A stretch of DNA of 64,000 nt from Gelidibacter gilvus (GCF_004115975.1 NZ_SDDZ01000012.1:42865-106864); one strand, 5' to 3'; positions 9,637 through 19,752 are shown, numbered from the stretch's first letter. A program made the numbers and translations. Notes: a model not told the origin generated them from the letters alone.

Positions 9637-10326
9637 ATGAGATTAGAAAAACATAGTAAAGCTTGGAATGAAATAAAAACCAACGATTCTTGGGCCATTT
9701 TTAAAATAATGGGTGAGTTTGTCAACGGTTATGAAAAATTAAGCAAAATAGGACCTTGCGTTTCTATTTTTGGTTCAGCACGTACCAAGCCAGATCATAA
9801 ATATTATAAATTAGCAGAGGAAATAGCGAAAAAAATTGTGGAACACGGTTACGGTGTCATCACTGGTGGTGGTCCCGGAATTATGGAAGCAGGAAATAAA
9901 GGTGCGCATATTGCAGGCGGCACCTCGGTGGGATTGAACATTGATCTGCCTTTTGAACAACACGACAATCCATATATAGACGCTGATAAAAGCTTGGATT
10001 TTGATTATTTTTTTGTGAGAAAGGTCATGTTCGTAAAATACTCTCAAGGTTTTGTTGTGATGCCTGGAGGCTTTGGAACCTTAGACGAATTGTTTGAAGC
10101 CATCACACTCATCCAAACCAACAAAATTGAAGAATTCCCTATTATATTAGTGGGTACTGAATTTTGGAAAGGTCTTTTGGATTGGGTAAGAACCGCAGTT
10201 TTGGACTCTTTTAGTAATATCAGCGAGAAGGACTTGGATCTCATCCATTTGGTAGATACACCTGATGAAGTACTGACCATTTTGGACAACTTCTATAAAG
10301 AATTTGAACTGAGCCCGAATTTCTAA
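9637..10326 (+). CDS. LOG-family / TIGR00730 Rossmann-fold protein
   Basis: A 229-residue cytosolic enzyme of the LOG family (often misnamed lysine decarboxylase), whose characterised members are nucleoside 5'-monophosphate phosphoribohydrolases. Visible hallmarks are GGGPGIMEA (77-85) and PGGFGTLDE (143-151), plus Arg128-Lys129 before the second motif, all in the order and spacing of the family. The N-terminal extension (about 40 residues) is helical. The substrate in Bacteroidota is not known, and housekeeping nucleotide salvage is the simplest idea. A hairpin terminator follows at 10367. Confidence 0.9.
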   Translation: MRLEKHSKAWNEIKTNDSWAIFKIMGEFVNGYEKLSKIGPCVSIFGSARTKPDHKYYKLAEEIAKKIVEHGYGVITGGGPGIMEAGNKGAHIAGGTSVGLNIDLPFEQHDNPYIDADKSLDFDYFFVRKVMFVKYSQGFVVMPGGFGTLDELFEAITLIQTNKIEEFPIILVGTEFWKGLLDWVRTAVLDSFSNISEKDLDLIHLVDTPDEVLTILDNFYKEFELSPNF

Positions 10327-10366
10327 GTAATGCAATCCTATATTCTTTTAGACATTAATTTCAACC

Positions 10367-10406
10367 TGAACCCTTAATGAAATATAAAACATTGAGGGTT
10401 CATTTG
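10367..10406 (+). terminator. probable terminator hairpin
   Basis: TGAACCCTTAAT (10367-10378) pairs with ATTGAGGGTTCA (10391-10402), one G-U pair, 12-nt loop, followed by a short TTTG stretch. It follows the LOG-family gene. The remaining gap to 10600 shows nothing else. Confidence 0.6.
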
Positions 10407-10599
10407 AAAGTTATTATTGAAAAATAGGTCCTAAACTATGGAATTGCCATTGCAAGTTTTAAGTTCCTTTTCGTAGATTTAAAACCATAAACACCTAAAA
10501 TTCGTTATATATCTCACCATGATTTATTCTTTTGTAAAGAACCTGCACACCATGGTTTCATTACAAAAATCTTAAACCTTTAAAGTTTATTATAACCCA

Positions 10600-13431
10600 T
10601 TGAAAAGACGTTTTCTTTTAAGTTTTATACTGTTTTATTCGGCATTTATGATCGGTCAAAATAAGATCGACATTGATGCACGCTTTAACATGCAACAAAA
10701 GAACGCAAAAATAGCGCAAACCCTTAGCTACCAAAACACTACAAATGACACGTTGAGTAAAATCTACCTCAACGATTGGAGCAACAGTTTTTCCACAAAA
10801 CACACACCTTTAGCCAAAAGGTTTGCAGAAGAATATAGCACCAAATTCCATTTTGCAAAAAATGATATGCGTGGCTTTACAAACATCACCTCCTTAAAAG
10901 ACAGTGCAGGTCAAGAACTTAATCACACAAGATTAAAATCCCATCCAGATGTTTTAGAAGTAGAATTATCTGAACCTTTATTGCCCAACGCATCGTATCA
11001 TATTGAACTGTCTTATAATTTACAATTTCCAGATGATACGTTTACCGATTATGGTGCCACCTCTAACAATGAGCTCAATTTAAAATATTGGTACATTACC
11101 CCTGCTGTTTATGATGGCGAGTGGCATTATTACAGTAATAAAAACTTGAACGACCTTTATGTGCCAAAAGCGGATATCCATCTGAAAGTGGAATTTCCAA
11201 AGAATTACGGTATCTATTCTGAACTCACCATTCAAGATGTCGAACAAAATGACAGCACCCAAACCTTCTATTATTATGGAAAGGATCGTGTGGACAGCAA
11301 GCTGTATATTAATAGATTCCCAAAATTCAACTTTGTACAAACGGATAACTTTACAATTATCACCGATTTGGAGAATGAAGGTATTATGCCGGCGGATCGT
11401 GCCATCATCACCGATAAGATCACTCAATTCATCACAAAAAACTTAGGGAAATATCCTCATAATTATCTTTTGGTCACCGATATTGAATATAAAACTGACC
11501 CGCTATATGGGTTAAACCAGTTGCCAAAATTCTTTAATCCCTTCCCTGGGAATCTACAATATGAATTGAAGCTTTTAAAAACAACACTAAACAACTACCT
11601 TGATAATACATTACTCTTGAATCCGAGAGAGGACTATTGGCTCAAAGACGCGATCCAGATTTATTTTCTGATGAAATATGTTGAAGACAACTACCCTAAT
11701 CTTAAGCTATTGGGGACTTTAGCAAATATTTGGGGGCTCCGGTCATTCCATGCAGCCGATGTTGATTTCAATGAGCAGTACAATTTGTATTTCATGCAAA
11801 TGGCGCGTTCAAATCGAGATCAGTCCCTAACCTTGCCCAAAGATCAATTGTTGAAATTTAATGCCAATATCGCAGGAAAATATAAAGCAGGCATCGGACT
11901 GAAATATTTGAATGACTTTGTTGATTATGATATTGTTGAAAAAACTATTTTCGAATATCTCGGAAATTTCAGACTCAAACCGACAACAAGTGCCGATTTT
12001 GAAACCCTGTTAAAAAAGAACACCACCAAAGATGTGGATTGGTTTTTTAAGGACTATATCGGCAGCAGAAAAAAAATAGATTTCAGGATTAAAAACGTAG
12101 TAAAATCTGAAGACTCAGTCACCTTTACCATTAAGAACAAACGAGAAAATAATGTTCCTGTCTCTCTTTTCACCTTAAAAAATGATTCTGTCCTTTCAAA
12201 AACGTGGATTGAAAACATACAAGGATCCAAAACCCTGACCATCCCGCGCAATGATGCCACAAAGTTGGTTCTAAATTATGACAATATCATTCCTGAATAC
12301 AATCTTAGGGATAATTGGAAATCATTAAAAGGCTGGTTTTTCAACAATAAACCCCTGCAATTCCGACTTTTTAAAGACATAGAGGACCCCAACTACAATC
12401 AAGTGTTTTTTATGCCCTTGGTAGAATACAATAATATTTATGACGGTTTCACCTTAGGCGCCAAGGCTTATAACAAAACTTTATTGATGAAAAACTTAAG
12501 TTATCAAATCACACCCAAATATGGCTTTAATTCAAAAACCCTCACAGGGGGCGCCGTTGGTATCTATACACAACATCTTGAAGATCAAAATTTATTCCGA
12601 ATTAACTATGGGTTGGGTGCCAGTTACGCCTCATTTGCGAAAGATGCCTTTGTTACAAAAATAAGCCCGAGCGTCTCTTTGTATTTTCGGGATAATGACA
12701 ATTTCAGGTCTAATAAATCCAGTTATATTAATGTTAGGTATTTGGACATTTCTAGAAACGTTAAGGATAAATCAACAGTTGTTGTAAAAGATCCTGATTA
12801 TAGTGTTTTCAATATAAGATACATCAATGCCCACACCGATTTGATTGATTATTCTAAATTTTACTATGATTTTCAGATAGCTAAAAAATTTGGTAAAATC
12901 GCCCTAAATTATGAATGGCGAAAATTGACCGAGGGCAATAGACAATTGAATTTCAGGTTTTTTGCAGGCACATTTCTCTATAACAATACCGATGAGAATT
13001 CAGACTATTTCAGCTTTGCGTTGGATAGACCGACAGATTATTTATTTGACTATAACTATTTGGGACGTTCGGAATCTTCAGGGATTTTTAGTCAACAGAT
13101 CATCATTGCCGAAGGTGGTTTTAAATCCAAATTAGAAACGCCTTTTGCCAACCAATGGATGACCACCGCCAATATGAGCACTACACTATGGCGCTTTATT
13201 GAGGCTTATGGTGATGTTGGATTGGTTAAAAACAAGGCAGTCAATCCAAAATTTGTTTTTGACTCAGGAATCAAACTGGATTTGGTCACCGACTATTTTG
13301 AGCTCTATTTCCCGATATATTCAAGTTTAGGTTGGGAAGTTGATGAACCCAACTACAGCCAGCGCATCCGAATAAAATTTACCGTAGATCCGGAGGTACT
13401 TTTAGGGCTTTTTAGACGGAAGTGGTATTAG
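10600..13431 (+). CDS. M1-peptidase-like domain (catalytically degenerate) fused to outer-membrane beta-barrel
   Basis: A 943-residue exported protein with a signal peptide (1-19, ...FMIGQ) that starts at TTG. Residues about 25-500 follow the M1 aminopeptidase plan: beta-rich N-domain, then a helical region with YWLKDAIQIYF. Aligning Asp350 of WLKDA with the zinc-ligand Glu of M1 enzymes puts K327-T-T-L-N331 exactly where HExxH should be, 18 residues upstream, so both His and the Glu are gone. Residues about 560-943 are alternating amphipathic beta strands rich in Tyr/Phe/Asn, ending in RRKWY, consistent with an outer-membrane barrel of the surface-antigen type. It is probably a non-enzymatic surface or periplasmic binding module anchored by its own barrel. 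The genuine M1 enzyme of the window is at 34457. Confidence 0.75.
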   Translation: MKRRFLLSFILFYSAFMIGQNKIDIDARFNMQQKNAKIAQTLSYQNTTNDTLSKIYLNDWSNSFSTKHTPLAKRFAEEYSTKFHFAKNDMRGFTNITSLKDSAGQELNHTRLKSHPDVLEVELSEPLLPNASYHIELSYNLQFPDDTFTDYGATSNNELNLKYWYITPAVYDGEWHYYSNKNLNDLYVPKADIHLKVEFPKNYGIYSELTIQDVEQNDSTQTFYYYGKDRVDSKLYINRFPKFNFVQTDNFTIITDLENEGIMPADRAIITDKITQFITKNLGKYPHNYLLVTDIEYKTDPLYGLNQLPKFFNPFPGNLQYELKLLKTTLNNYLDNTLLLNPREDYWLKDAIQIYFLMKYVEDNYPNLKLLGTLANIWGLRSFHAADVDFNEQYNLYFMQMARSNRDQSLTLPKDQLLKFNANIAGKYKAGIGLKYLNDFVDYDIVEKTIFEYLGNFRLKPTTSADFETLLKKNTTKDVDWFFKDYIGSRKKIDFRIKNVVKSEDSVTFTIKNKRENNVPVSLFTLKNDSVLSKTWIENIQGSKTLTIPRNDATKLVLNYDNIIPEYNLRDNWKSLKGWFFNNKPLQFRLFKDIEDPNYNQVFFMPLVEYNNIYDGFTLGAKAYNKTLLMKNLSYQITPKYGFNSKTLTGGAVGIYTQHLEDQNLFRINYGLGASYASFAKDAFVTKISPSVSLYFRDNDNFRSNKSSYINVRYLDISRNVKDKSTVVVKDPDYSVFNIRYINAHTDLIDYSKFYYDFQIAKKFGKIALNYEWRKLTEGNRQLNFRFFAGTFLYNNTDENSDYFSFALDRPTDYLFDYNYLGRSESSGIFSQQIIIAEGGFKSKLETPFANQWMTTANMSTTLWRFIEAYGDVGLVKNKAVNPKFVFDSGIKLDLVTDYFELYFPIYSSLGWEVDEPNYSQRIRIKFTVDPEVLLGLFRRKWY

Positions 13432-13440
13432 GAGAAAGTT

Positions 13441-13529
13441 GCTTGCCCGTCCGCAGCTTTTGCGGAGGCGGGAAGCTTTTGTGGAGGCGGGAAGTTGCCT
13501 GCCCGTCCGAAGCATTTGCGAAGGCGGGA
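13441..13529. repeat. REP-like GC-rich imperfect hairpins (two and a half units)
   Basis: Units of the form TGCCCGTCCG - short AT-rich loop (CAGCTTTT or AAGCATTT) - CGGAGGCGGGA occur here, with a partial unit between two fuller ones. CCCG/CGGG and TCCG/CGGA arms pair with a 2-nt bulge. The GC content stands out from the surroundings. Related copies occur at 21481, 30891 and 34339. The 421-bp gap 13432-13852 otherwise holds only the hexamer and heptad arrays below. Confidence 0.85.
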
Positions 13530-13530
13530 C

Positions 13531-13566
13531 GTTGAAGTCGAAATTGAAATTGAATTTAAAATTGAA
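13531..13566. repeat. hexamer array (GTTGAA/ATTGAA)
   Basis: Six in-phase 6-mers GTTGAA, GTCGAA, ATTGAA, ATTGAA, TTTAAA, ATTGAA follow the REP-like hairpins directly. The same arrangement (hairpin then NNTGAA hexamers) recurs at 21481-21568. Confidence 0.7.
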
Positions 13567-13598
13567 GATTTTACATTTAACTAGATACTAAAGAATTT

Positions 13599-13654
13599 TG
13601 AAGTTAAATCTTGCACTCCGAACTTTAAACTCTGAACTTTAAACTCTGAACTTA
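13599..13654. repeat. heptad-phased array
   Basis: Seven-base words in constant phase include GAACTTT, AAACTCT, GAACTTT, AAACTCT, GAACTTA (13620-13654), with weaker words TGAAGTT, AAATCTT, GCACTCC before them. It is effectively a 14-mer repeated twice and a half. No coding potential. Confidence 0.7.
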
Positions 13655-13852
13655 TTAATATCGGTTATTCTTTACCATCGGGACTTATCGTCAAAACTTA
13701 TTGAAAATTCATAAGTTTGTGACAGCACCTAAATCCTAAGTTTTAAATTAGTAAACCTGAACATAGAAACATCGAAATATAACTATCGAAATAATTGACA
13801 ACCGACCACATTCCATAAACTATAGACCACAAACATTTAACAAAAAACACCA

Positions 13853-16228
13853 ATGACTAAATCCATTTTCTTCAGCCTTCTCTTTTCGTTTCTTTTCATC
13901 AATCTTCACGCACAACAAAGTGAGCTTTCAGTAGAAAAAATAATGCAAGATCCAAAATGGATGGGTACGTTTCCTTCCAACGTGAAATGGGATCAAAACA
14001 GTAACGGCATTTATTTTAATTACAACAAAGATGCTGATCCTTCAGATTCTTTATATCGCGTGCAATTGGCAAATCCTAAAAAGATTGAAAAAGTAAGTTG
14101 GACGGAAGAAAAAGATATCGATTTTTCGAGAGGCACCTATAATAAATCAAAAACCAAAAAGATTTATTCTAAAGGCAACACTTTGGTCATTTTGGATATC
14201 AAATCAGGAAAGGAAATAGAGTTGTTGCAATTCCCTAAAAACATCGGCAGTCCAAATTTCTTGGCCAATGAAGACTGGATTGCTTTTGAAGCCGATAATA
14301 ATGCCTATATCTATTCACAAGAAAGTGGCATCCTAAAAAAATTGACCCAAATACAATCGGGAGACGAATCGAAAAAGAAAGATCCAAAATCGTCGGACAA
14401 AGCCTCTTATTTGGAAGCAGAAAACCTCAAATTATTAAGCGTTGTAAAAGAGCGCGAGGACAAAAACGAAACTTCAAAAACCATAAGGGAAGCACGAAAA
14501 GGAAAAGAGACCTACACCTATTATACTGGCGATAACCACGTGAACAATCTCCGCATATCTCCTGATGCCAAATACGTGACTTTCATGCTATTTCAACGTG
14601 GAAAGAGCGCCGCTACCATCGTTCCAAATTATATTGATGCGTCTAGTTATACAAAAAATTTGAACACACGCTCCAAAGTTGGCGATGACGAAACTAAAGC
14701 GGAGTTGGCCATTTATAATATTGAAAAAGATACTGTTTATAAGGTTCAAACCAATTCTCTGCCTGGAATTACAGATTTACCAGACTATGTAAAAGACTAT
14801 CCAGACAAGGAATGGGAAGCAAAAGAACGAGAAGTTATCACGTCACAAGCCTATTTTTCTGATAACGGCCAATACGCTATTGTTAACGTGCGCTCAAAAG
14901 ACAACAAAGACCGTTGGATTGCCAAATTGGATTTATCTAATGGCGAGTTGTCTATATTAGACAGACAACGTGACGAAGCGTGGATTGCCGGACCAGGGAT
15001 TGGTTGGTCAATGGGTGGTGGTACCATGGGCTGGTTACCCGATAATAAACATATTTATTTTCAATCTGAAGCCACAGGATATTCGCATTTATATCTTTTG
15101 GATGTCACCAATGGTAAGAAAAAAGCCTTGACATCAGGAGATTTCGAAGTTTTTGATCCGTTTATTTCCAACGACCAAAAAAGTTGGTATCTAACCACCT
15201 CAGAAGTTGGTCCTGGCGAAAGACATTTCTATAAAATGCCATTAATGGGTGGAAAAATGGAGCAGTTGACCTCTATGACCGGTAATAATGACGTGACACT
15301 TTCTCCAGATGAAAAACACCTGGCTATTTTACATTCTTACAGCAACCAACCTTGGGAACTTTATTATAAAAAGAATACTACTAAAGCTGAAGCAGTTCAA
15401 TTGACTTCAGGACAATCCGATGTCTTTAAATCCTATAATTGGAGAGATCCACAGCTCATCACATTTAAAGCTGAAGATGGCGCACAAGTACCTGCGAGAC
15501 TTTATGTGCCGGAAGCATCGGTAAATAATAATGCCGCGGTTATTTTTGTCCACGGCGCAGGCTATCTACAGAACGTACATAAATGGTGGTCGTCTTACTT
15601 TAGAGAATATATGTTCCATAATTTGTTGACCGATTTAGGATATACGGTCATCGATATTGATTACAGAGGAAGCGCGGGCTATGGAAGAGATTGGCGTACC
15701 GGAATTTATAGACATATGGGCGGAAAGGATCTTTCTGATCAAGTGGATGGTGCGAATTATCTCGTGGAAAATTATGGCGTTGACAAAGATAAAATTGGAA
15801 TTTACGGCGGAAGTTACGGCGGATTCATCACCTTAATGGCATTGTTTAATGAAGCGGATACCTTCACTTCTGGTGCAGCATTACGATCAGTTACCGATTG
15901 GGCGCACTATAATCATGGCTACACGTCCAATATTTTAAATGAACCATTTAATGACCCTATCGCTTATGAGCGCTCCTCTCCTATTTATTTTGCAGAAGGT
16001 TTAAAGGGCAATTTGCTCATTGCTCATGGGATGGTTGATGTGAATGTACATTTTCAGGATGTGGTCAGGTTATCACAACGTTTAATTGAATTGGGAAAGG
16101 ACAATTGGGAAATGGCAGTTTATCCCGCAGAAGACCATGGTTTTGTTGAACCAAGCAGTTGGACGGATGAATATAAACGGATTTTGAAATTGTTTAATTC
16201 TACTCTAGTGGAAGATAAAAAAGATTAA
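13853..16228 (+). CDS. S9 family prolyl oligopeptidase / dipeptidyl-peptidase
   Basis: A 791-residue secreted serine peptidase. It has a signal peptide (1-20, ...INLHAQ), an N-terminal beta-propeller (about 25-540) with several WSPDxK-like blades, and a C-terminal alpha/beta-hydrolase domain. The catalytic triad is visible: Ser654 in GGSYGG, Asp729 in GMVDVNV and His762 in EDHGF. The family removes dipeptides or oligopeptides from protein ends and in Flavobacteriia acts in the periplasm during protein degradation. Upstream lies a gap of repeats without an evident TANNTTTG box. Confidence 0.95.
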   Translation: MTKSIFFSLLFSFLFINLHAQQSELSVEKIMQDPKWMGTFPSNVKWDQNSNGIYFNYNKDADPSDSLYRVQLANPKKIEKVSWTEEKDIDFSRGTYNKSKTKKIYSKGNTLVILDIKSGKEIELLQFPKNIGSPNFLANEDWIAFEADNNAYIYSQESGILKKLTQIQSGDESKKKDPKSSDKASYLEAENLKLLSVVKEREDKNETSKTIREARKGKETYTYYTGDNHVNNLRISPDAKYVTFMLFQRGKSAATIVPNYIDASSYTKNLNTRSKVGDDETKAELAIYNIEKDTVYKVQTNSLPGITDLPDYVKDYPDKEWEAKEREVITSQAYFSDNGQYAIVNVRSKDNKDRWIAKLDLSNGELSILDRQRDEAWIAGPGIGWSMGGGTMGWLPDNKHIYFQSEATGYSHLYLLDVTNGKKKALTSGDFEVFDPFISNDQKSWYLTTSEVGPGERHFYKMPLMGGKMEQLTSMTGNNDVTLSPDEKHLAILHSYSNQPWELYYKKNTTKAEAVQLTSGQSDVFKSYNWRDPQLITFKAEDGAQVPARLYVPEASVNNNAAVIFVHGAGYLQNVHKWWSSYFREYMFHNLLTDLGYTVIDIDYRGSAGYGRDWRTGIYRHMGGKDLSDQVDGANYLVENYGVDKDKIGIYGGSYGGFITLMALFNEADTFTSGAALRSVTDWAHYNHGYTSNILNEPFNDPIAYERSSPIYFAEGLKGNLLIAHGMVDVNVHFQDVVRLSQRLIELGKDNWEMAVYPAEDHGFVEPSSWTDEYKRILKLFNSTLVEDKKD

Positions 16229-16313
16229 CAACTTAATTATCAGGTTTTGACGTCCAGACTTTTAACGCCTATAATAAACATATTGAAATATTAATAAGAG
16301 AGGTGAAATGGAA

Positions 16314-16350
16314 TTTGAATTGCAAAACCTATCCATTTTGACTACTTTTG
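16314..16350 (+). promoter_or_regulatory. promoter of the 2-oxoacid dehydrogenase E1 gene
   Basis: TACTTTTG (16343-16350) matches the TANNTTTG -7 box, with TTTG/ATTG sequences about 21-25 bp upstream as -33 candidates. It lies inside the longer possible reading frame that opens at 16308, which argues that translation starts at the ATG 16371. Confidence 0.6.
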
Positions 16351-16370
16351 CAATATCTAAAAAGCACTTT

Positions 16371-18782
16371 ATGCAAACGACGCCACAAACAACCAAAGAC
16401 ATTTCCTTCGAAGAATTTCAATCAGAAATCCTTAAAGATTATAAAATAGCGATGACTAGCAGGGAGTGTAGCCTGTTGGGCCGAAGAGAAGTTTTGACTG
16501 GAAAGGCGAAATTTGGAATTTTTGGTGATGGAAAGGAAGTACCGCAATTGGCTTGGGCCAAAGTGTTTCAAAACGGCGATTTCCGTTCTGGATATTACCG
16601 TGACCAAACCTTTATGATGGCCATTGGTGCTTTAAGTATTCAACAGTTTTTTGCTGGGCTTTATGGCGATCCAAATATTGATCACGATCCCATGTCGGCA
16701 GGACGTCAAATGGGCGGTCACTTTGGCACCCATAGTTTGGATGAAAAAGGCGAATGGAAAAATCTGTTAGAACAAAAAAATTCAAGTGCCGATATCTCTC
16801 CTACTGCAGGCCAAATGCCTCGTCTTCTAGGATTGGCGCAAGCCTCAAAAGTATATAGAAATGTCAAAGGTATTCACAGCCCAAAATTTTCAAATAATGG
16901 AAATGAAGTGGCCTGGGGTACTATAGGAAACGCGAGTACAAGCGAAGGTTTGTTTTTTGAGACCATAAACGCTGCAGGTGTGTTGCAAGTGCCTATGGTA
17001 ATCAGTGTTTGGGATGACGAATATGGTATTTCAGTACATGCCAAACATCAAACTACAAAAGAAAATATCTCAGAAATTTTAAAAGGGTTCCAACGTGACA
17101 ATAAACACAAAGGCTATGAGATTTTAAAAGTCAAGGGTTGGGATTATGTGGCATTGGTAGAAACCTATCAGCGCGCTTCAAAAATAGCCAGAGAAGAACA
17201 CGTGCCTGTTTTGATTCACGTTGTAGAATTGACACAACCACAAGGCCATTCTACTTCTGGATCTCATGAACGTTACAAGAGTAAAGAACGTTTAGATTGG
17301 GAAATGGAAAATGATTGCATCCGTAAAATGCGCGAATGGATCATTACCAGTAGTATTTCCACAGAACTGGAGTTGGATACCATCGACAAAAACATTAAAA
17401 AACAAGTTAGAGAAGGTAAAAAGTTAGCTTGGGAAGATTATCAAAACCCTATAAAAGAAGAGCAACAAGTAGCTATCCAGCTGATTACTAATCTGGCAAA
17501 TTCAAGTATCAACAAGGTTTTTATAGAACGTGTGATCACTGAACTTTCCAATGTATCAGAACCAATTAGAAAAGACATTGCGTCTGCAGTTCGAAGATCA
17601 TTACGCTATGTGATTTCTGAAAACTCCAACGAAAAGCAAATCCTAAACGACTGGATTGATGCGTATTTAGAAAAGATACAGCCAAAATACAGCTCACACT
17701 TGTACAGCCAATCCAAAAAATCGGCATTATATATAAAAGAAGTCTTACCAACCTACGATACTTCTGCAGAAGATGTTGATGGCAGATTGGTACTGCGTGA
17801 TAATTTCGACGTGCTATTTAAAAAATATCCACAAGTTTTGATATTTGGTGAAGATGCCGGAAAAATTGGTGATGTCAATCAAGGTCTGGAAGGTTTACAG
17901 GAAAAATATGGCGAGCTTAGGGTTGCTGACGTCGGCATCCGGGAAGCCACCATTATGGGTCAAGGCATAGGGATGGCGATGCGCGGTTTACGCCCGATTG
18001 CTGAAATCCAATATTTAGATTATATCTTGTATGCGCTTCAGATTATGAGTGATGATCTGGCTACCCTACATTATAGAACCCATGGTAAACAAAAAGCGCC
18101 CGTAATTGTTAGGACAAGAGGCCATAGACTGGAAGGTATTTGGCATTCTGGATCGCAATTGGGAGGTGTTTTAAATTTGATAAGAGGAATTCATGTTTTG
18201 GTACCTCGGAATATGACCAAAGCTGCAGGTTTTTACAATACACTTTTAGAATGTGATGAACCTGCTTTAGTGGTGGAATGCCTAAACGGCTACCGACTTA
18301 AAGAGAAACTGCCAACCAATTTGGGAGAGTTCAAAACGCCTTTGGGCGTTGTGGAAACGCTCAAAACCGGAAGTGATATCACCTTAGTATCCTATGGCTC
18401 AACCTTGCGATTGGTACAACAGGCAGCCAAAGAATTATTGGAAGTTGGGATAGATGCCGAAGTGATTGACGTACAGTCCTTATTGCCTTTTGATTTGAAT
18501 CATGATATTGTAAAAAGTGTCGCCAAAACCAACCGACTGATGGTGATAGATGAAGATGTCCCAGGTGGTGCATCGGCTTATCTCCTCAATGCGATCTTGG
18601 GCGAACAAAACGCTTACCAATATTTAGACAGTCAGCCAAAAACATTGACCGCTCGTGCGCATAGACCGGCGTACGGAACAGATGGCGATTATTTTTCAAA
18701 ACCTTCAACTGAAGATATTTTTGAAAGTGTTTATGCCTTGATGCACGAAGGAAATCCTAATGATTACCCAAAACTGAGATAA
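16371..18782 (+). CDS. branched-chain 2-oxoacid dehydrogenase E1, fused alpha and beta subunits
   Basis: An 803-residue thiamine-diphosphate enzyme that decarboxylates branched-chain 2-oxoacids and hands the acyl group to E2 lipoamide. The E1-alpha half (about 20-350) contains GNASTSEG in the position of the GDGxxxEG ThDP motif and GRQMGGHFGT. The E1-beta half (about 450-800) contains FGEDAGKIGDV, RTRGHRLEG and the C-terminal transketolase domain (VIDVQSLLPFD, DEDVPGG). Fusion of the two chains is usual in Bacteroidota. A frame-long start at 16308 exists, but the TACTTTTG promoter box lies within it, so 16371 is chosen. DoxX follows 79 bp downstream. Confidence 0.93.
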   Translation: MQTTPQTTKDISFEEFQSEILKDYKIAMTSRECSLLGRREVLTGKAKFGIFGDGKEVPQLAWAKVFQNGDFRSGYYRDQTFMMAIGALSIQQFFAGLYGDPNIDHDPMSAGRQMGGHFGTHSLDEKGEWKNLLEQKNSSADISPTAGQMPRLLGLAQASKVYRNVKGIHSPKFSNNGNEVAWGTIGNASTSEGLFFETINAAGVLQVPMVISVWDDEYGISVHAKHQTTKENISEILKGFQRDNKHKGYEILKVKGWDYVALVETYQRASKIAREEHVPVLIHVVELTQPQGHSTSGSHERYKSKERLDWEMENDCIRKMREWIITSSISTELELDTIDKNIKKQVREGKKLAWEDYQNPIKEEQQVAIQLITNLANSSINKVFIERVITELSNVSEPIRKDIASAVRRSLRYVISENSNEKQILNDWIDAYLEKIQPKYSSHLYSQSKKSALYIKEVLPTYDTSAEDVDGRLVLRDNFDVLFKKYPQVLIFGEDAGKIGDVNQGLEGLQEKYGELRVADVGIREATIMGQGIGMAMRGLRPIAEIQYLDYILYALQIMSDDLATLHYRTHGKQKAPVIVRTRGHRLEGIWHSGSQLGGVLNLIRGIHVLVPRNMTKAAGFYNTLLECDEPALVVECLNGYRLKEKLPTNLGEFKTPLGVVETLKTGSDITLVSYGSTLRLVQQAAKELLEVGIDAEVIDVQSLLPFDLNHDIVKSVAKTNRLMVIDEDVPGGASAYLLNAILGEQNAYQYLDSQPKTLTARAHRPAYGTDGDYFSKPSTEDIFESVYALMHEGNPNDYPKLR

Positions 18783-18861
18783 TTTTATAAGGCCTTGTTT
18801 TTATCGAATTGAATACCTTATTTTATTCCCAATTAATACCCTAATTTATTAACCTTTGTAA

Positions 18862-19236
18862 ATGAAAAATAAATTTAATGATTTGGCGCTTGCTATTTTA
18901 AGAGTAGGCTTCTCAGGAATGCTATTGACCCATGGTGTTCCTAAAATTAAAATTCTACTTGAAAATCCCGGTGGTTTTTCTGATCCTTTGGGCGTAGGTA
19001 ATACAGTATCGCTCATTTTAGCTCTTATAGGAGAAGTTGTAGCGCCAATTTTTATTATTTTGGGACTTAAGACCAGAATTGCGGCTATTCCGGCCATTGG
19101 TACCATGGCTGTTGCAGCATTTATTGTTCATGCTCAAGACAGTTTTGGAACCAAAGAAAAAGCATTGTTATATCTGATTGGATTTATCGTTATTGCTTTG
19201 GTTGGGGCTGGAAAATATTCAGTGGACAAGAAATAA
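18862..19236 (+). CDS. DoxX family membrane protein
   Basis: A 124-residue inner-membrane protein with four hydrophobic helices (about 8-25, 48-70, 75-92, 101-118) and the family N-terminus LAILRVGFSGMLLTHGVPK. DoxX proteins are linked to thiol/redox stress in other phyla; the precise function here is unknown. It sits 79 bp after the E1 gene and 9 bp before the next ORF, so it is likely co-transcribed at least with the latter. Confidence 0.88.
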   Translation: MKNKFNDLALAILRVGFSGMLLTHGVPKIKILLENPGGFSDPLGVGNTVSLILALIGEVVAPIFIILGLKTRIAAIPAIGTMAVAAFIVHAQDSFGTKEKALLYLIGFIVIALVGAGKYSVDKK

Positions 19237-19245
19237 TAATTTTAG

Positions 19246-19752
19246 ATGAAAGCAGTTTCGGTTGTTACCATTAAGAAAGAATTAAAACATCGGTCTTCAG
19301 AAGAATTGCTGGAGCTTTGTTTGCGCCTTTCTAAATTTAAGAAGGAAAATAAGGAGCTGCTTACCTATTTATTATTTGAATCTCATGACGAAACGGGATA
19401 TATCGAAACTGTAAAAGCTGAAATTGACGAACAATTCCAAACTATCAACACCAACAGTTACTTTTATATTAAAAAGAGTGTGAGAAAAATTCTGAGAAAC
19501 ATTAAAAAATATGCCAGATACTCACTAAAAAAAGAAACTGAAGTGGAGTTACTACTTCATTTTTGCACAGCTCTCAAAGACTTCGAGCCTTCTATATTTA
19601 AAAATATCACACTCAACAATATATATGACCGTCAGATTATAGCCATAAAGAAAATAGTCAGCAACTTGCATGAAGACTTACAGTATGATTATAATTTGAT
19701 ATTGGAGGAATTAGAAGAGGTCAGTTACAATTCAAAAATATTCAAACTCTGA
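19246..19752 (+). CDS. conserved hypothetical helical protein (DUF6155-like)
   Basis: A 168-residue, Lys/Glu/Leu-rich, almost fully helical soluble protein (SSEELLELCLRLSKFKKENKELLTYLLFES...). It has no signal peptide or membrane span. It resembles a short flavobacterial family of unknown function (I believe DUF6155, not verified). It is only 9 bp after doxX, suggesting translational coupling. Function unknown. Confidence 0.75.
   Translation: MKAVSVVTIKKELKHRSSEELLELCLRLSKFKKENKELLTYLLFESHDETGYIETVKAEIDEQFQTINTNSYFYIKKSVRKILRNIKKYARYSLKKETEVELLLHFCTALKDFEPSIFKNITLNNIYDRQIIAIKKIVSNLHEDLQYDYNLILEELEEVSYNSKIFKL

Noticed and set aside
11080..11427. 115-codon minus-strand frame within the M1-like gene
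   Set aside because: Antisense to a conserved fold; composition fits a reverse-strand shadow.
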